A DNA stretch of 64,000 bases. Origin: a virus. The stretch covers positions 78,111 to 142,110 of IMG/VR virus record IMGVR_UViG_3300027976_000007; one strand, given 5' to 3'. The translations under genes were made by a program, and so were the position numbers. Positions 1 to 8,780 of the stretch are shown piece by piece; positions within the stretch are counted from its first letter, which is position 1, and every line of letters begins with the position of its first letter. The notes below the pieces were generated by a model. The model saw only the letters and a program-made list of their open reading frames with translations. It was not told the origin of the DNA and did not search any database.

Positions 1-827
1 AGACTCTTAACTCCTGCCATAAGAGGGGATAGAGATTTAACATCTGGGATGTTTATTATAGATTCCTCCCCCGCCTGGGACGCAGCCTCTTGAGAGGTCA
101 TTCCTTCTTTTCTTTTTTCTTTATATAATCTCTTTTTTTCCTCCCACCTCCTCTCTAATGTTATTTTTTTAGCGGTTTCAGAACTAATGCCTTTAATATC
201 TCCAAATGCTTCTTTATTATATATAGCTTGTTGTCTAGAAGCTTCAGCCGCTTCTCCAAAGGAGGTGGAATATGATCTTAATCCAGGGATGCTTTTAGCT
301 ATATCATTAAAAGCCGCAAAGGAACCTACCCCAAAACTTCTTTGAATTTCTTCAGAATGGCTTTCTATGATAGCCAATTCGTTTCTAGTACGAACTATAT
401 TAGCTAATTGCTCCTCAATATTTTGAGCTTGAATGTCTGACCCTTCTACCCCAGACATAAGAAATTTAGCCTGAAGTTGATCCAGAAGTTGGGCTTGTTT
501 AGTTAAGGATAATCTTTTTTCTGTTAATTGGTTTTTTGTAGATTCTAATCCTAAACTATCTTTTTGGATTGAATATACAGATTCAATTTCTTTAGTTATT
601 TTGGAAGTAAGGGAAGATAAGGATCTTTGTTCGGTATTTAACCTTTTCGCAAATTTTGATTGGCTTTTAATAGAATTATTAATATCCTGTTGGGTATCTA
701 AAACTGTTGAAGAAATACCAGCCCTTTCTCTTAATATCTCAAGTATAGCTTTACCTATCTCATGTTCCTCCGTTAAGGAATTGTTAAGATTTTCTTGATC
801 ATTTATATTCTCCGGGGTTACTGCCAT
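1..827 (-). CDS. Tape measure protein, N-terminal part (runs off window)
   Basis: An open frame of 275 codons starts with ATG at 827 and continues without a stop through position 1, so the gene is cut by the window edge. The visible part is rich in Lys, Glu, Gln and Ser, with long helical stretches of coiled-coil type around residues 60-150. It lies directly downstream of the tail tube and the tail chaperone, where contractile-tail phages carry the tape measure, which sets tail length and is threaded inside the tube. Start begins MAVTPENIND. The function is inferred from position and composition; no conserved catalytic motif is visible. A long baseplate hub protein is the main alternative. 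Confidence 0.6.
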   Translation of the reverse strand, partial: MAVTPENINDQENLNNSLTEEHEIGKAILEILRERAGISSTVLDTQQDINNSIKSQSKFAKRLNTEQRSLSSLTSKITKEIESVYSIQKDSLGLESTKNQLTEKRLSLTKQAQLLDQLQAKFLMSGVEGSDIQAQNIEEQLANIVRTRNELAIIESHSEEIQRSFGVGSFAAFNDIAKSIPGLRSYSTSFGEAAEASRQQAIYNKEAFGDIKGISSETAKKITLERRWEEKKRLYKEKRKEGMTSQEAASQAGEESIINIPDVKSLSPLMAGVKS

Positions 828-836
828 TTATTTTGT

Positions 837-846
837 TTATACATAT
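837..846 (-). promoter_or_regulatory. Variant late-type promoter element (ATATGTATAA)
   Basis: On the minus strand this reads ATATGTATAA, one base different from the repeated ATATTTATAA element. It ends 9 bases before the ATG of the tape-measure gene and overlaps the end of the upstream frame. The role is inferred from similarity and position. Confidence 0.4.
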
Positions 847-1088
847 TAAGGTTTAGGGTTTTTTATAAAATTCCCGTCACTATCAAAAAAATCTTTACCT
901 TTAGGTTTTGATGATGGGATATCTTCTTTATTAAAATCCTGGATTTGTTTTAAAGTATAATTCCTTAACCAAATAGGCATATTATATAGGATTTCATAAG
1001 AGAAACCTCCCCTACCATGAAATGTTATTTCATGAAGGGTTTTAAAAAGGTTTTGCCTAAAAATTTGGAGATTTTCAATAGTCAGGCC
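846..1088 (-). CDS. Frameshift extension of the gp26-like tail chaperone
   Basis: An 80-codon frame follows and overlaps the end of the gp26-like gene in another phase, ending with TAA at 846-848. It has no ATG, GTG or TTG near its beginning; the first Met is mid-domain (YNMPIW) and the frame opens only after a TAG at 1104-1106. The sequence looks genuinely coding, with a conserved-looking core HGRGGFSYEILYNMPIWLRN. Its overlap with the preceding gene lies at a run of seven T on the coding strand (1089-1095). A +1 or -2 shift there would join the frames into a protein of about 318 residues. Tail assembly chaperones of many phages are made this way, and this gene sits between tail tube and tape measure as expected. 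Confidence 0.6.
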   Translation of the reverse strand, partial: GLTIENLQIFRQNLFKTLHEITFHGRGGFSYEILYNMPIWLRNYTLKQIQDFNKEDIPSSKPKGKDFFDSDGNFIKNPKP

Positions 1089-1803
1089 AAAAAAAGTTGA
1101 GCCCTATAGGGAGACTCACCTCCTTTCCTTTATTAGATATATATGTTAAATTGACATCGGGTTGAGTTTGTTTTATATGTCCTCTAAAGGCTCTAGAATC
1201 CATAGCTAAAAACCTATTATCTACAAATTCCCTTATATGTTTAGGTTCAGAATTTTCTTCTACTGAAAGGATCATATGTTTAAGTCTAGTGGTCAATTCT
1301 GGGGATTCGTTTGGATTTAATTTCTTTAATCCCTCTAATTCTCTAGTTATAGCCTTTTCATCCTTCCCAGTTAATAATTTATATTTAATTTCTACACCTG
1401 TTGAAGGTAAGGTGAAAGAAAAAGAATTTAAACCTAAGGTTATTGAAGTTTCATCAAACTCTTTATTTTCCAATGTAGTCAAATCTATAACTTGGGATTC
1501 TCCTCCTACATCAAATTCATAATTTTTACCATATCCTAAAACTCTAGATGCTATAAATAGAGCGTTTTTATCTCCTACTATAAGATCATCTACTTTAATT
1601 TTTTTATTTACAATTAAAGATTCCAAAAGCTTATCTAAAACTATTCCTTTCTCTATATAAGATTGGTTAGATAGGATATCTTCCTCTTTAGCTGTCATAT
1701 ATTTTATTTCAATTTTCCCTGATCTTAAAGGGTTATTTTCTTCATATATTAATCCTTTAGAAGGAAGTTCTATTTCTTCTGTAGGGAACATTTTTTCAAC
1801 CAT
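1075..1803 (-). CDS. gp26-like baseplate hub/tail assembly chaperone
   Basis: A 242-residue protein with the layout of the T4 gp26-type baseplate protein family (Pfam T4_baseplate). An early LPSKGLIY segment (about residues 14-21) is followed by an IKYMTAKEEDIL segment and a GDKNALFIASRVLGYG segment near 80-95. Family members assist assembly of the central hub or tail and are not part of a catalytic pathway. The usual Cys pairs of some relatives are missing. It follows the tail tube gene and precedes the tape measure. The end of the frame carries a T7 run at 1089-1095 that may direct ribosomes into the next frame, so this would be the short product of a pair. Start is the first ATG, 16 bases after an ATATTTATAA element. 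Confidence 0.65.
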   Translation of the reverse strand: MVEKMFPTEEIELPSKGLIYEENNPLRSGKIEIKYMTAKEEDILSNQSYIEKGIVLDKLLESLIVNKKIKVDDLIVGDKNALFIASRVLGYGKNYEFDVGGESQVIDLTTLENKEFDETSITLGLNSFSFTLPSTGVEIKYKLLTGKDEKAITRELEGLKKLNPNESPELTTRLKHMILSVEENSEPKHIREFVDNRFLAMDSRAFRGHIKQTQPDVNLTYISNKGKEVSLPIGLNFFWPDY

Positions 1804-1819
1804 AATATTTGTTTATTTG

Positions 1820-1854
1820 TTATAAATATAAAAATAAAAAAAGAGCTTGACAAA
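1820..1854 (-). promoter_or_regulatory. Promoter with both late-type box and -33 TTTG
   Basis: The minus strand reads TATATTTATAA (box at 1823-1830, core 1820-1829), preceded by exactly 20 bases and then TTTG (1851-1854). It therefore carries both the late-type box and the -33 element of the other promoter class. The stretch between them contains a short GCTT/AAGC hairpin followed by seven T, which could be a weak terminator for the tail tube gene. It lies 16 bases before the gp26-like start. Confidence 0.5.
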
Positions 1855-1887
1855 GCCAAACTCCTTTCTAAGGTAAAATCTTTTGAA

Positions 1888-2376
1888 TTAGAAATTCAAG
1901 ACACAATAATCCATCCCAATTGATAATTTTATGTTAAGGGCTTCATTTTCAGTATCCCAATTAAAATCTCCAAAATTTGCAGATTTAATAAAGGCTCCTT
2001 TTATGATCCATTCCGACACTGTATCATTGACAGGTCCTAGTACATTTATAGTTAAATCTTTTTTATAAAAATCGGAATAACCATCTCTGCCCGTAACAGA
2101 TTCGTGGTGCAATCTTACCCACTCCATAACGGATTGGGCTCCTGATGGGGTGATTGGATCAAATAACTCCAAATCAAGATCATTCCATTTTAATTTACCT
2201 TTTACTTTACGGTAAATATTAATATGGTTAAGAGTTATTTCATCTTGGGAAAAACCTAACCCACTGACCCCTTTGATGAGATATGAAGGAACCCCGTCTA
2301 CATACATTACGAATCTATTTGCTTGTTTAGGTTCCCATGCGGTGAAGAAGCTTTCGTTTGGATTTAATACTGCCAT
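1888..2376 (-). CDS. Tail tube protein (gp19-like)
   Basis: A 162-residue protein, nearly the length of T4 gp19 (163). It polymerises as hexameric rings into the inner tube through which DNA passes. Visible support: start MAVLNPNESF, the motif RFVMYVDGVPSYLIKGV near residues 21-37, and a C-terminal strand pattern ending in MDYCVLNF, typical of the tail-tube fold. It lies directly downstream of the sheath gene, as in T4-like phages, and has its own ATATTTATAA element 12 bases before the ATG. A late structural gene made in high copy. Confidence 0.8.
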   Translation of the reverse strand: MAVLNPNESFFTAWEPKQANRFVMYVDGVPSYLIKGVSGLGFSQDEITLNHINIYRKVKGKLKWNDLDLELFDPITPSGAQSVMEWVRLHHESVTGRDGYSDFYKKDLTINVLGPVNDTVSEWIIKGAFIKSANFGDFNWDTENEALNIKLSIGMDYCVLNF

Positions 2377-2388
2377 TTTGTTATTTTA

Positions 2389-2398
2389 TTATAAATAT
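2389..2398 (-). promoter_or_regulatory. Late-type promoter element ATATTTATAA
   Basis: Exact copy of the repeated element, 12 bases upstream of the tail tube ATG, in the sheath/tube intergenic gap. There is no TTTG 20 bases further upstream. Confidence 0.6.
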
Positions 2399-2417
2399 GT
2401 AAGAAATGAATTTTTAA

Positions 2418-4127
2418 TTAAGAAGGAAATTCTGCCCCTGTGGGAAGGATGTTGAAATCTAGGTAAATAAATTCTGATGTTCTTGTAGGTTGAATGTAAA
2501 TAGCTCCTCTCAATTCATTTCTATCTATTACATCTGGAGTATTATTACTATCATCCATAACTACTTTAAAAGCATATAACCCTTGTCTTTGTTGTACACT
2601 TTCCATTCTTGGATTTACTTGACTTAAGAAGGTATTTCTTGTGGCCACTGTATTCTGTTCGAATACTAGAGTATCAGCTATTTGACCTATCCAGCCTTTT
2701 AGGTCAATCAATAATCTTCTAACGTTAATTCTATCTAATGAGCTTGCTTGGGATTGTAATGTTTTATTACCAAACACTACTATTCCTCTTCCAGGAAAGG
2801 TGGCTAATGGGTTTACTTTACCTGCATATAAAGAGTTTCTATCAGAGTTTATTAATTTTCTTTCTGTTTGGATTACATTCTTTAATCCTCCTCTGCTTAT
2901 TCCTGCGGGAGCAAACCAAGGTTCAGATTTTTTATCACTAGAAGCATACATACCAGGAACTAAAGTTGAGGTAGGAACCCATACATTTTGTCTTGTATCT
3001 GGGTCTACTATTTGCACCCAAGGCCAATATGAAGCACAATAAGATGAGTCTAATGTAGCTGCTGTTCCTATAGCAGCTGTTATAGTAGAATCATATCCTT
3101 CTAGATCTAGAGGTATTATAGCGTCTCCTCTTCCCTCTATGTTAGAAATTAAAGTATTCAAGGAGGTTGCATGAGATGCAAAAGAATAAATAAGTCCAGG
3201 GGTAGAGATTACATTAAATCTAAATTCATCTTTATTAGCTAGTAAGTTTAAAGCAATAGTATAATTGTCTCCTACTAATCCCTGTGAATCTGTGTTTGTT
3301 ATATTGTGGTAATATTTTCCCGTTCCTGTAAGTATGGTTCCAGTTGCTCCTGAAAAAGAACCACTTTGAACTGTAGGCATTGATCCTGTATATTGATCTT
3401 GAGCTATTCCATTATTATTAAAATACCCAGGAGTTGGAAGTAATACTGAATCTACTCTTATATATCTTGAAGAGTTAGGATACGAACCTGATGATTGTAA
3501 GTATACTTCAGTTCCAGATCCTCTCAAAGTTTGGGTTTGGTCACCTATAATCCTAGAAATATAGTTGGGAGCTGTTGGATCTAAAGATAAGTTATTAAAT
3601 ACTTCTAATACTGATTTTGATTTAGTATTATCGTTTCCATTTCTTACTATCAGACTAAATGTACCGGATGAAGATGAAGGGCTTACTATTTCCCATCTAA
3701 TATTATTGGCTGAACCACTAGCTAAGGACCCCTTGGAATTTAATGAAGAGGAACTGTTCATGATTATCCCTTCACCTAGAGTTTTTAAGGTGAAAGCTAC
3801 AGTACCTAAAGAAGAGGATATACCACTTGAAGCGGGGGTAAATGAACCTGATGCTACTCTAGTTACTAATAAAGAATCTCCACCATTTTTGAAATAATTA
3901 TAAGCTGAGATAGATGTAAAGAAAGTATTTTGTTGGGATCCTGTTATAAAGGTAGAACCAAAAGCAGAAACATATTCACTATATGATGTTATTACTTTAG
4001 GTATGTTAACTTGACCTTTTACCGTAGGGCCTACTAAAGCCGCCCCAACCTGGATGGGTTGAGAAAGTATTTGGGATTGATCATTTTCTCTAGCAAGAAC
4101 GCCTGGAGATATTAAAGTTTCAGCCAT
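2418..4127 (-). CDS. Tail sheath protein (gp18-like)
   Basis: A 569-residue protein (T4 gp18 is 659) forming the contractile sheath around the tail tube. The N-terminus has the family start pattern SPGVLARENDQSQ. The C-terminal third carries the conserved sheath core: GKVNPLATFPGRGIVVFGNKT (about 438-458), then RINVRRLLIDLKGWIGQIADTLVFEQN, and a C-terminal LDFNILPTGAEF strand that would join neighbouring subunits. The middle is Ser/Gly-rich and variable, consistent with the protruding outer domain. It precedes the tail tube gene and has its own ATATTTATAA element 21 bases before the ATG. Confidence 0.88.
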   Translation of the reverse strand: MAETLISPGVLARENDQSQILSQPIQVGAALVGPTVKGQVNIPKVITSYSEYVSAFGSTFITGSQQNTFFTSISAYNYFKNGGDSLLVTRVASGSFTPASSGISSSLGTVAFTLKTLGEGIIMNSSSSLNSKGSLASGSANNIRWEIVSPSSSSGTFSLIVRNGNDNTKSKSVLEVFNNLSLDPTAPNYISRIIGDQTQTLRGSGTEVYLQSSGSYPNSSRYIRVDSVLLPTPGYFNNNGIAQDQYTGSMPTVQSGSFSGATGTILTGTGKYYHNITNTDSQGLVGDNYTIALNLLANKDEFRFNVISTPGLIYSFASHATSLNTLISNIEGRGDAIIPLDLEGYDSTITAAIGTAATLDSSYCASYWPWVQIVDPDTRQNVWVPTSTLVPGMYASSDKKSEPWFAPAGISRGGLKNVIQTERKLINSDRNSLYAGKVNPLATFPGRGIVVFGNKTLQSQASSLDRINVRRLLIDLKGWIGQIADTLVFEQNTVATRNTFLSQVNPRMESVQQRQGLYAFKVVMDDSNNTPDVIDRNELRGAIYIQPTRTSEFIYLDFNILPTGAEFPS

Positions 4128-4148
4128 TTTGTTTTTTATTTAATTTTG

Positions 4149-4158
4149 TTATAAATAT
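4149..4158 (-). promoter_or_regulatory. Late-type promoter element ATATTTATAA
   Basis: Exact element in the gap upstream of the tail sheath start, 21 bases from the ATG, with A-rich sequence between. No -33 TTTG at 20 bases. Confidence 0.6.
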
Positions 4159-4176
4159 AATAAATACTGTTAAAGG

Positions 4177-4434
4177 TTAATCTAAAGGATGAAATTCCCC
4201 TGTATCTAATGATATTCTTCCTTTACCATGCTCTTTTGTTATTTTGTCTATCAAATCCTTTTCCCTTTTCTCTAAAGAATAAAATTTTTCCTTTATTTCT
4301 TTTTTAATTTTTTTAAGGGAGAGGATTTGTAAACCTATATTTCCCATTTCATAGGTTATAGTAGATAATTCTTCTCTTAATTCTTTTATAGAAGTTTGAA
4401 GTTCTAAGCTTAAGGTTTGTTGTTTGTTTTTCAT
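4177..4434 (-). CDS. Small coiled-coil protein of unknown function
   Basis: An 85-residue, highly charged protein. Residues 8-70 form one long predicted helix with heptad-like Leu/Ile spacing (ELQTSIKELREELSTITYEM, then a Lys/Glu-rich half). No catalytic motif or membrane segment. Its ATG overlaps the TGA of the preceding lectin-like gene by four bases (ATGA), which suggests translational coupling. It lies between the neck/fibre genes and the sheath, so it could be a chaperone or a small collar component. That role is a guess from position. Confidence 0.6.
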   Translation of the reverse strand: MKNKQQTLSLELQTSIKELREELSTITYEMGNIGLQILSLKKIKKEIKEKFYSLEKREKDLIDKITKEHGKGRISLDTGEFHPLD

Positions 4435-5864
4435 AATAATGATGGTGTTGTCGTCAGGTAGTATGATTCTGCTACATATAAATTATCGAAAGTAACTGCA
4501 GCGTTTCCACCTTTAAAAGAATTTTGACCTGTGATTTCTGGCCAAAAGGTTTGGGATGATAAGTCTATATTTATATTTTGGGGTGGATGGAGTAGTTGCC
4601 AAGAATCTATGTTATCCCAATATGAAAATGTTAAAATTTTATTAATCCTATCTATATTCATTCTACATCTAGGATATGTAACTATAGAAACTGAAATATT
4701 ATCTATAGAAATTAAACCTGTACTATCCCTCCATAAAACCCTGTAGTTTCTTTGATCTGTTGAAGCCGCCATTATAGAAGCAAACATGAGATTTCCTGCG
4801 ACATTTACCGTTCCTCTTAATATTAACCTAGGAATAACATCCACCTCTAAATTATTTCCATAGATATCACATTGCATGGATAGATTATCACGTTCTGAAG
4901 ATATTGTTGGATATTTTATATTATGGGTAGATGGCGATATTGATCCTGCAGTACCGCTAAAAGTTAAAACACATCGGGAACCATTATTACTCCAACTATC
5001 TCCCGTTACTACCCCATTACCATTACTTCCATTAAAATTTTCATAGTATATTAATTTAGAATAGGTAGCAAATGAAGGTATTATGTCGGCCGTGGTTATT
5101 CCAACACTTGGTAAATTTTTTGGTACTACTTCATCTAAAAGGTTTGCTATGGAACCTGATACCGATTCTCTTTCTCCAAACCTATATAAAGATTTTAAAT
5201 TTGGTAAAGAGGTATAAAGTTTTCTTGGATCTCTAATATTTCTATTATTATAAATCTCTAAAAGTTCCTGGTGTGTTAATAATTTATCCCAATAAGCCAT
5301 CATTGAGATTGTAGACTTTAAACCTCCACTGGAACTCCCTAAAGCGTTGGCTGATATGTTTGCTTTAGTCAAAACTGAAACATCCCCAAACCAACTACCA
5401 TTATTTGCAGAAGCCCCCCCGAAGGATAAGGACGTTGATATTGTATAATACTCTCCATTGATCCATATTTTATATTCACTTCCTGTTGTTTGAAAAGCAA
5501 CAACATAGGTAGAGCCTACATTTATTGAAGGTCCAGCAAATATTACGTTAGTAGTAGTAACAGGGTCACCCCTCCAACTAATACCAAATCTACTTTCATT
5601 ATTAGTTTCATCGGCTAATCTGAATATGCCTATTATAAGTGCCCCACCAAGGCTCAAATCACTTTTTCTAGCCTGTAATATATTATATCCGTTTGTAGAT
5701 TCAACCACTAATGTATTTATTTCTATAGAAAATAAAATTGTTTTTCCTCCATCTTTCACATCACCTAAAAAAGATAAACCATCACCTATAATATATTTTC
5801 CCGTGTTACCATCTAAATTTATTTTCTTTTTGAGTTGGGTATTATGTTGTGCGTATTGGTTCAT
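4431..5864 (-). CDS. Lectin-like (LamG/concanavalin fold) structural protein
   Basis: A 477-residue protein. Residues about 25-205 look like a LamG/concanavalin-type jelly roll: the strand pattern around KTILFSIEINTLV, the loop NVGSTYVVAFQTTGSEYKIW and the closing MMAYWDKLLTHQELLEIYNN, where a helix-like tail after the last strand is typical. Residues 270-470 may form a second beta sandwich beginning YYENFNGSNGNG. Such domains bind sugars, so this may be a receptor-binding or decoration protein. Its start codon overlaps the stop of the gp15-like fibre fusion by one base (TAATG), so the two are probably made together and may form one appendage. Confidence 0.6.
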   Translation of the reverse strand: MNQYAQHNTQLKKKINLDGNTGKYIIGDGLSFLGDVKDGGKTILFSIEINTLVVESTNGYNILQARKSDLSLGGALIIGIFRLADETNNESRFGISWRGDPVTTTNVIFAGPSINVGSTYVVAFQTTGSEYKIWINGEYYTISTSLSFGGASANNGSWFGDVSVLTKANISANALGSSSGGLKSTISMMAYWDKLLTHQELLEIYNNRNIRDPRKLYTSLPNLKSLYRFGERESVSGSIANLLDEVVPKNLPSVGITTADIIPSFATYSKLIYYENFNGSNGNGVVTGDSWSNNGSRCVLTFSGTAGSISPSTHNIKYPTISSERDNLSMQCDIYGNNLEVDVIPRLILRGTVNVAGNLMFASIMAASTDQRNYRVLWRDSTGLISIDNISVSIVTYPRCRMNIDRINKILTFSYWDNIDSWQLLHPPQNINIDLSSQTFWPEITGQNSFKGGNAAVTFDNLYVAESYYLTTTPSLL

Positions 5865-8218
5865 TATGATGGTGTCATTAATATGTAAACAATTAATCCC
5901 TTTCCTGAATCTCCTGTACCTACAGTGTCTATATCAACTTGGAATTCATCATCAGCAGTTATGGAGGTTGCTGATAAAACTGAAGGAATAGCAGCCCCTA
6001 CTGTAGTTCTAGAGTTAATATCTATTGTAGGTTTAGTTGAGAATATAGTGGTTCCATTTTTTTTTATATTCACCGTTACTTCGGCCCCTGTGGAGGCTTG
6101 TATTAATGATGCTCCCACTCCTGTTATAGTCCCAGCTAGTGGAATTCTTTTATATGAAGCTGTTGCTAAGGGGGCTAATGTGGAGACAAAATCAGAACAA
6201 GCAAATTCAAATACTCTAGTAGCTACCCCCTTACCGTCACCACTGCCAGTGTTAATTGTTACAGGGAAGGTTGAACCATCACCCTTGGTAAAGGTGATAG
6301 TGTTAACGTTTACTGAAGCTGTGGTTAGGAGTGAACCTGTTGGGGTAGTTCCCCCTCCACCACTGCCCGTGTTAATTGTTATAGGGAAGGTGGTTCCATT
6401 TCCTTTAGTGAAAGTTATAGTGTTAGCTTTTACTGAGGCCGTGGTTACAAATGAACCAGTGTTTCTATCAGTTAATATATAAGACCATAATAAACCTCCC
6501 TCGATATCATAAGCATCTGTTATTTTTAGTCTGTTATAGTTACCATCATCAGGGAAATACTTAACACCATCAGATTCAAACATAACATAACCTGGACTAT
6601 ATTTATGGAACTCCCCAGGACTCCCTACAACACCATCACCATCTATATTCCAACGCTTCTCATTATCAGGGTCTGCTATAGGAAGTTGTATTCCTCTATA
6701 TTTATTAAAAACCGTAGATAAAACATCATCAGAGGTAAATGAATTAATAACATATTCGTTATATTCTATAACTGAAGGAGTCTCGGAATAAAATTCTCTT
6801 AAATAAGAACCTCCATTATTACTATATATTTGGAATCTAGAGTTATTTAAAAGTAACTGTCGGTTTGATGATGAGACTTCAAGGTCACTATTTCCTATAT
6901 TAAAATCTTCAAAAGATCCTGTTGAAATTGTTATAGGGAAGGTGGTTCCATTTCCTTTAGTGAAAGTTATAGTGTTGGCGGACACTGAGGCTGTGGTTAG
7001 GAGTGAACCTGTTGGGGTAGTTCCCCCTCCACCACTACCAGTGTTAATTGTTACAGGGAAGGTTGAACCATCACCCTTGGTAAAGGTGATAGTGTTAACG
7101 TTTACTGAAGCTGTGGTTAGGAGTGAACTTGTTGAAACTTGACTGCTCGTTGAGATTTCTAAAGAAAAAGAATCCCCATTAGATTTTACAAAATTAAATA
7201 TTGAGCTTGATAAAGAACTCGTAACCGAACCTGTAACCATATACACCCCAGTATTACCCCCACCCCCACCAGATATGCTAGGGAAAGGAGGGTAAGTGAA
7301 AGTTGAAAATTCTCTAGGGCCCGCTATTTCTGTTCTAGAAGGGACTGAAGTATTATTTATGTTAGGAACCGTCTCTAAAGTAAATATAGTCTTAGCTTTA
7401 GAATTAAACTTTTTAAGAGAATTTAATTGTTTTTGAGTAGTATCAGGTATTACATAACCGTAAAGTTTTAATGTAAAATTACATTTAACCGACCTTTCCC
7501 CTGATGATGAAACTTCTACCGGAGTAGAGAATGAGTCTACTGTAGCCTTAAACTTAAAACTTTCAGGATCTCCCCAATAGGAGTCTGAAGCATAATTTAT
7601 GGCTTCTACTAATTTGTTTAATTGTTCTATATAATAAGTAGATATAGAGAAATCATATGTTACTGTAACATAGTCGGGTACTACTACAGCATAATGTTGT
7701 TTTACAGGTATTCTATTATTTAATATGCTAAAATTATCATATGTGTTTTTTGGGCTATATGTTTTAGTAAATATCTGGGTATTGATGGGGCTGTTAGCAT
7801 CCATCTTATTTGTAAGGTTCTTTATCTTTTCTATGTTGCTTCTTTTAAAAACTATCACGGGCATCATTAGAGCCCCATTTTTGTCTCTATAATATCCATC
7901 TTTTTGGATTTGTTTCCATCTTTCCGAATTACCATATAGGACAGGAACTTTTATTACATTCCCGTTTTGGACTACTGTGGGTTTGATTATGTTTTCTATG
8001 TAATAGAAAATGGCTTCATCTATTTCTTTAAAACCTAAACTTATGGGTTTTGTATTATCCTCTTTAAAGGATAATTGTTCCCCTCTATTGATTTCTGAAT
8101 CAATATCATTTGGGTTACCCTTACTTTCTCCAGTGTCAGGGTTAGTGTAAGGGGAATGTAGAGACTTGCTTATATCCTTTTGGGATTTAGGTGTAGGTTT
8201 TTTTCCTTTTTTAGCCAT
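5864..8218 (-). CDS. gp15-like tail completion protein fused to fibre repeats
   Basis: A 784-residue protein. Residues about 55-285 resemble T4 gp15-type tail terminator/sheath-stabiliser proteins: an EIDEAIFYYIENIIKPTVV helix, a VPVLYGNSERWKQIQ segment, then an ALMMPVIVFKR strand. Gp15 is only 272 residues in T4. Here about 470 further residues follow, made of Gly-rich linkers and at least five copies of a repeat of the type TTASVxxNTITFTKGxG with a Ser/Thr-rich tail. These are typical of phage fibres. A final beta-rich domain begins near residue 665. The gp15 assignment rests on motif feel and on its place after gp13 and gp14. The fusion suggests fibres attached at the neck. Confidence 0.6.
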   Translation of the reverse strand: MAKKGKKPTPKSQKDISKSLHSPYTNPDTGESKGNPNDIDSEINRGEQLSFKEDNTKPISLGFKEIDEAIFYYIENIIKPTVVQNGNVIKVPVLYGNSERWKQIQKDGYYRDKNGALMMPVIVFKRSNIEKIKNLTNKMDANSPINTQIFTKTYSPKNTYDNFSILNNRIPVKQHYAVVVPDYVTVTYDFSISTYYIEQLNKLVEAINYASDSYWGDPESFKFKATVDSFSTPVEVSSSGERSVKCNFTLKLYGYVIPDTTQKQLNSLKKFNSKAKTIFTLETVPNINNTSVPSRTEIAGPREFSTFTYPPFPSISGGGGGNTGVYMVTGSVTSSLSSSIFNFVKSNGDSFSLEISTSSQVSTSSLLTTASVNVNTITFTKGDGSTFPVTINTGSGGGGTTPTGSLLTTASVSANTITFTKGNGTTFPITISTGSFEDFNIGNSDLEVSSSNRQLLLNNSRFQIYSNNGGSYLREFYSETPSVIEYNEYVINSFTSDDVLSTVFNKYRGIQLPIADPDNEKRWNIDGDGVVGSPGEFHKYSPGYVMFESDGVKYFPDDGNYNRLKITDAYDIEGGLLWSYILTDRNTGSFVTTASVKANTITFTKGNGTTFPITINTGSGGGGTTPTGSLLTTASVNVNTITFTKGDGSTFPVTINTGSGDGKGVATRVFEFACSDFVSTLAPLATASYKRIPLAGTITGVGASLIQASTGAEVTVNIKKNGTTIFSTKPTIDINSRTTVGAAIPSVLSATSITADDEFQVDIDTVGTGDSGKGLIVYILMTPS
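6232..6455 (-). repeat. Fibre repeat block A
   Basis: Two adjacent copies of the roughly 28-codon fibre repeat inside the gp15-like fusion. About 85 bases here recur almost unchanged at 7043-7126, and a second type recurs at 6930-6980. The near identity of DNA, not only protein, implies recent duplication or recombination. Confidence 0.8.
6925..7140 (-). repeat. Fibre repeat block B
   Basis: Second cluster of the same fibre repeats, about 470 bases from block A and separated by a unique domain. The shared stretches are nearly base-for-base identical, so homologous exchange between the blocks could delete or swap the intervening domain. Confidence 0.8.
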
Positions 8219-8222
8219 TATC

Positions 8223-8777
8223 TTATATTAAATTATTAACCTTAGAAATTCCTAAACGGTTTGGAGGTACCATATGGGTAGTACATATAACAGAAACATT
8301 ATACCCAAAATCTTCTAATCCAGGGTTTATAGGATTGGGTGAATTAGGATAATCTGGATCTTTACCCATAAAAAATTGGTTAGATTCTATCTTTGATATT
8401 TCGAAATAATTCTCTTGGTAGAGAATAATATCTCCGATTTCCGGATATATGTTAGCTCCATGGGAAGAAGTAGAATTAAAGTCTAAAGAGTTAGGTAATA
8501 AATCATCTCTGAGGATTTTAAATAAAGTATCCCAAGTAACGTCTATATTATAGTCATTAGAAGTCACATCTTGGGGTTTTCTTTCTACTAAACAATTAAC
8601 TAATATAGGACCTTCATAATATTTTTCATCAGAAGCCTCCCCATATAAATTAAACTTTGTAGAATTTAATCCCAGTTTATAAAAGGCACATTGTTGGGTT
8701 ATAATATCCCCCATTAGTTCCCTATTAATTTTTCTTATGAGACTAATGTCCCTTGATGATCCAAATAAAGCACACAT
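8223..8777 (-). CDS. Neck protein (gp14-like)
   Basis: A 184-residue protein resembling T4-like gp14, a head-completion/neck component that seals the filled head and joins it to the tail. Visible family-like features are an N-terminal RDISLIRKINRELMGDIITQ helix (about residues 9-28), a LYGEASDEKYYEGPILVNCL segment near 44-63 and a PEIGDIILYQENYFEIS segment near 110-126. T4 gp14 is longer (256). It is followed by the gp15-like gene and preceded by the gp13-like gene, matching T4 order. Start is the ATG at 8777, three bases after the gp13-like stop. Confidence 0.65.
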   Translation of the reverse strand: MCALFGSSRDISLIRKINRELMGDIITQQCAFYKLGLNSTKFNLYGEASDEKYYEGPILVNCLVERKPQDVTSNDYNIDVTWDTLFKILRDDLLPNSLDFNSTSSHGANIYPEIGDIILYQENYFEISKIESNQFFMGKDPDYPNSPNPINPGLEDFGYNVSVICTTHMVPPNRLGISKVNNLI

Positions 8778-8780
8778 AGG

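Noticed and set aside
601-798. Plus-strand open frame opposite the tape measure gene
   Set aside because: Antisense to a clearly coding minus-strand frame, no recognised motif.
5925-6482. Long open frame on the plus strand (185 codons)
   Set aside because: It lies opposite the fibre repeats of the gp15-like fusion; low-complexity repeats produce open antisense frames. No promoter or domain.
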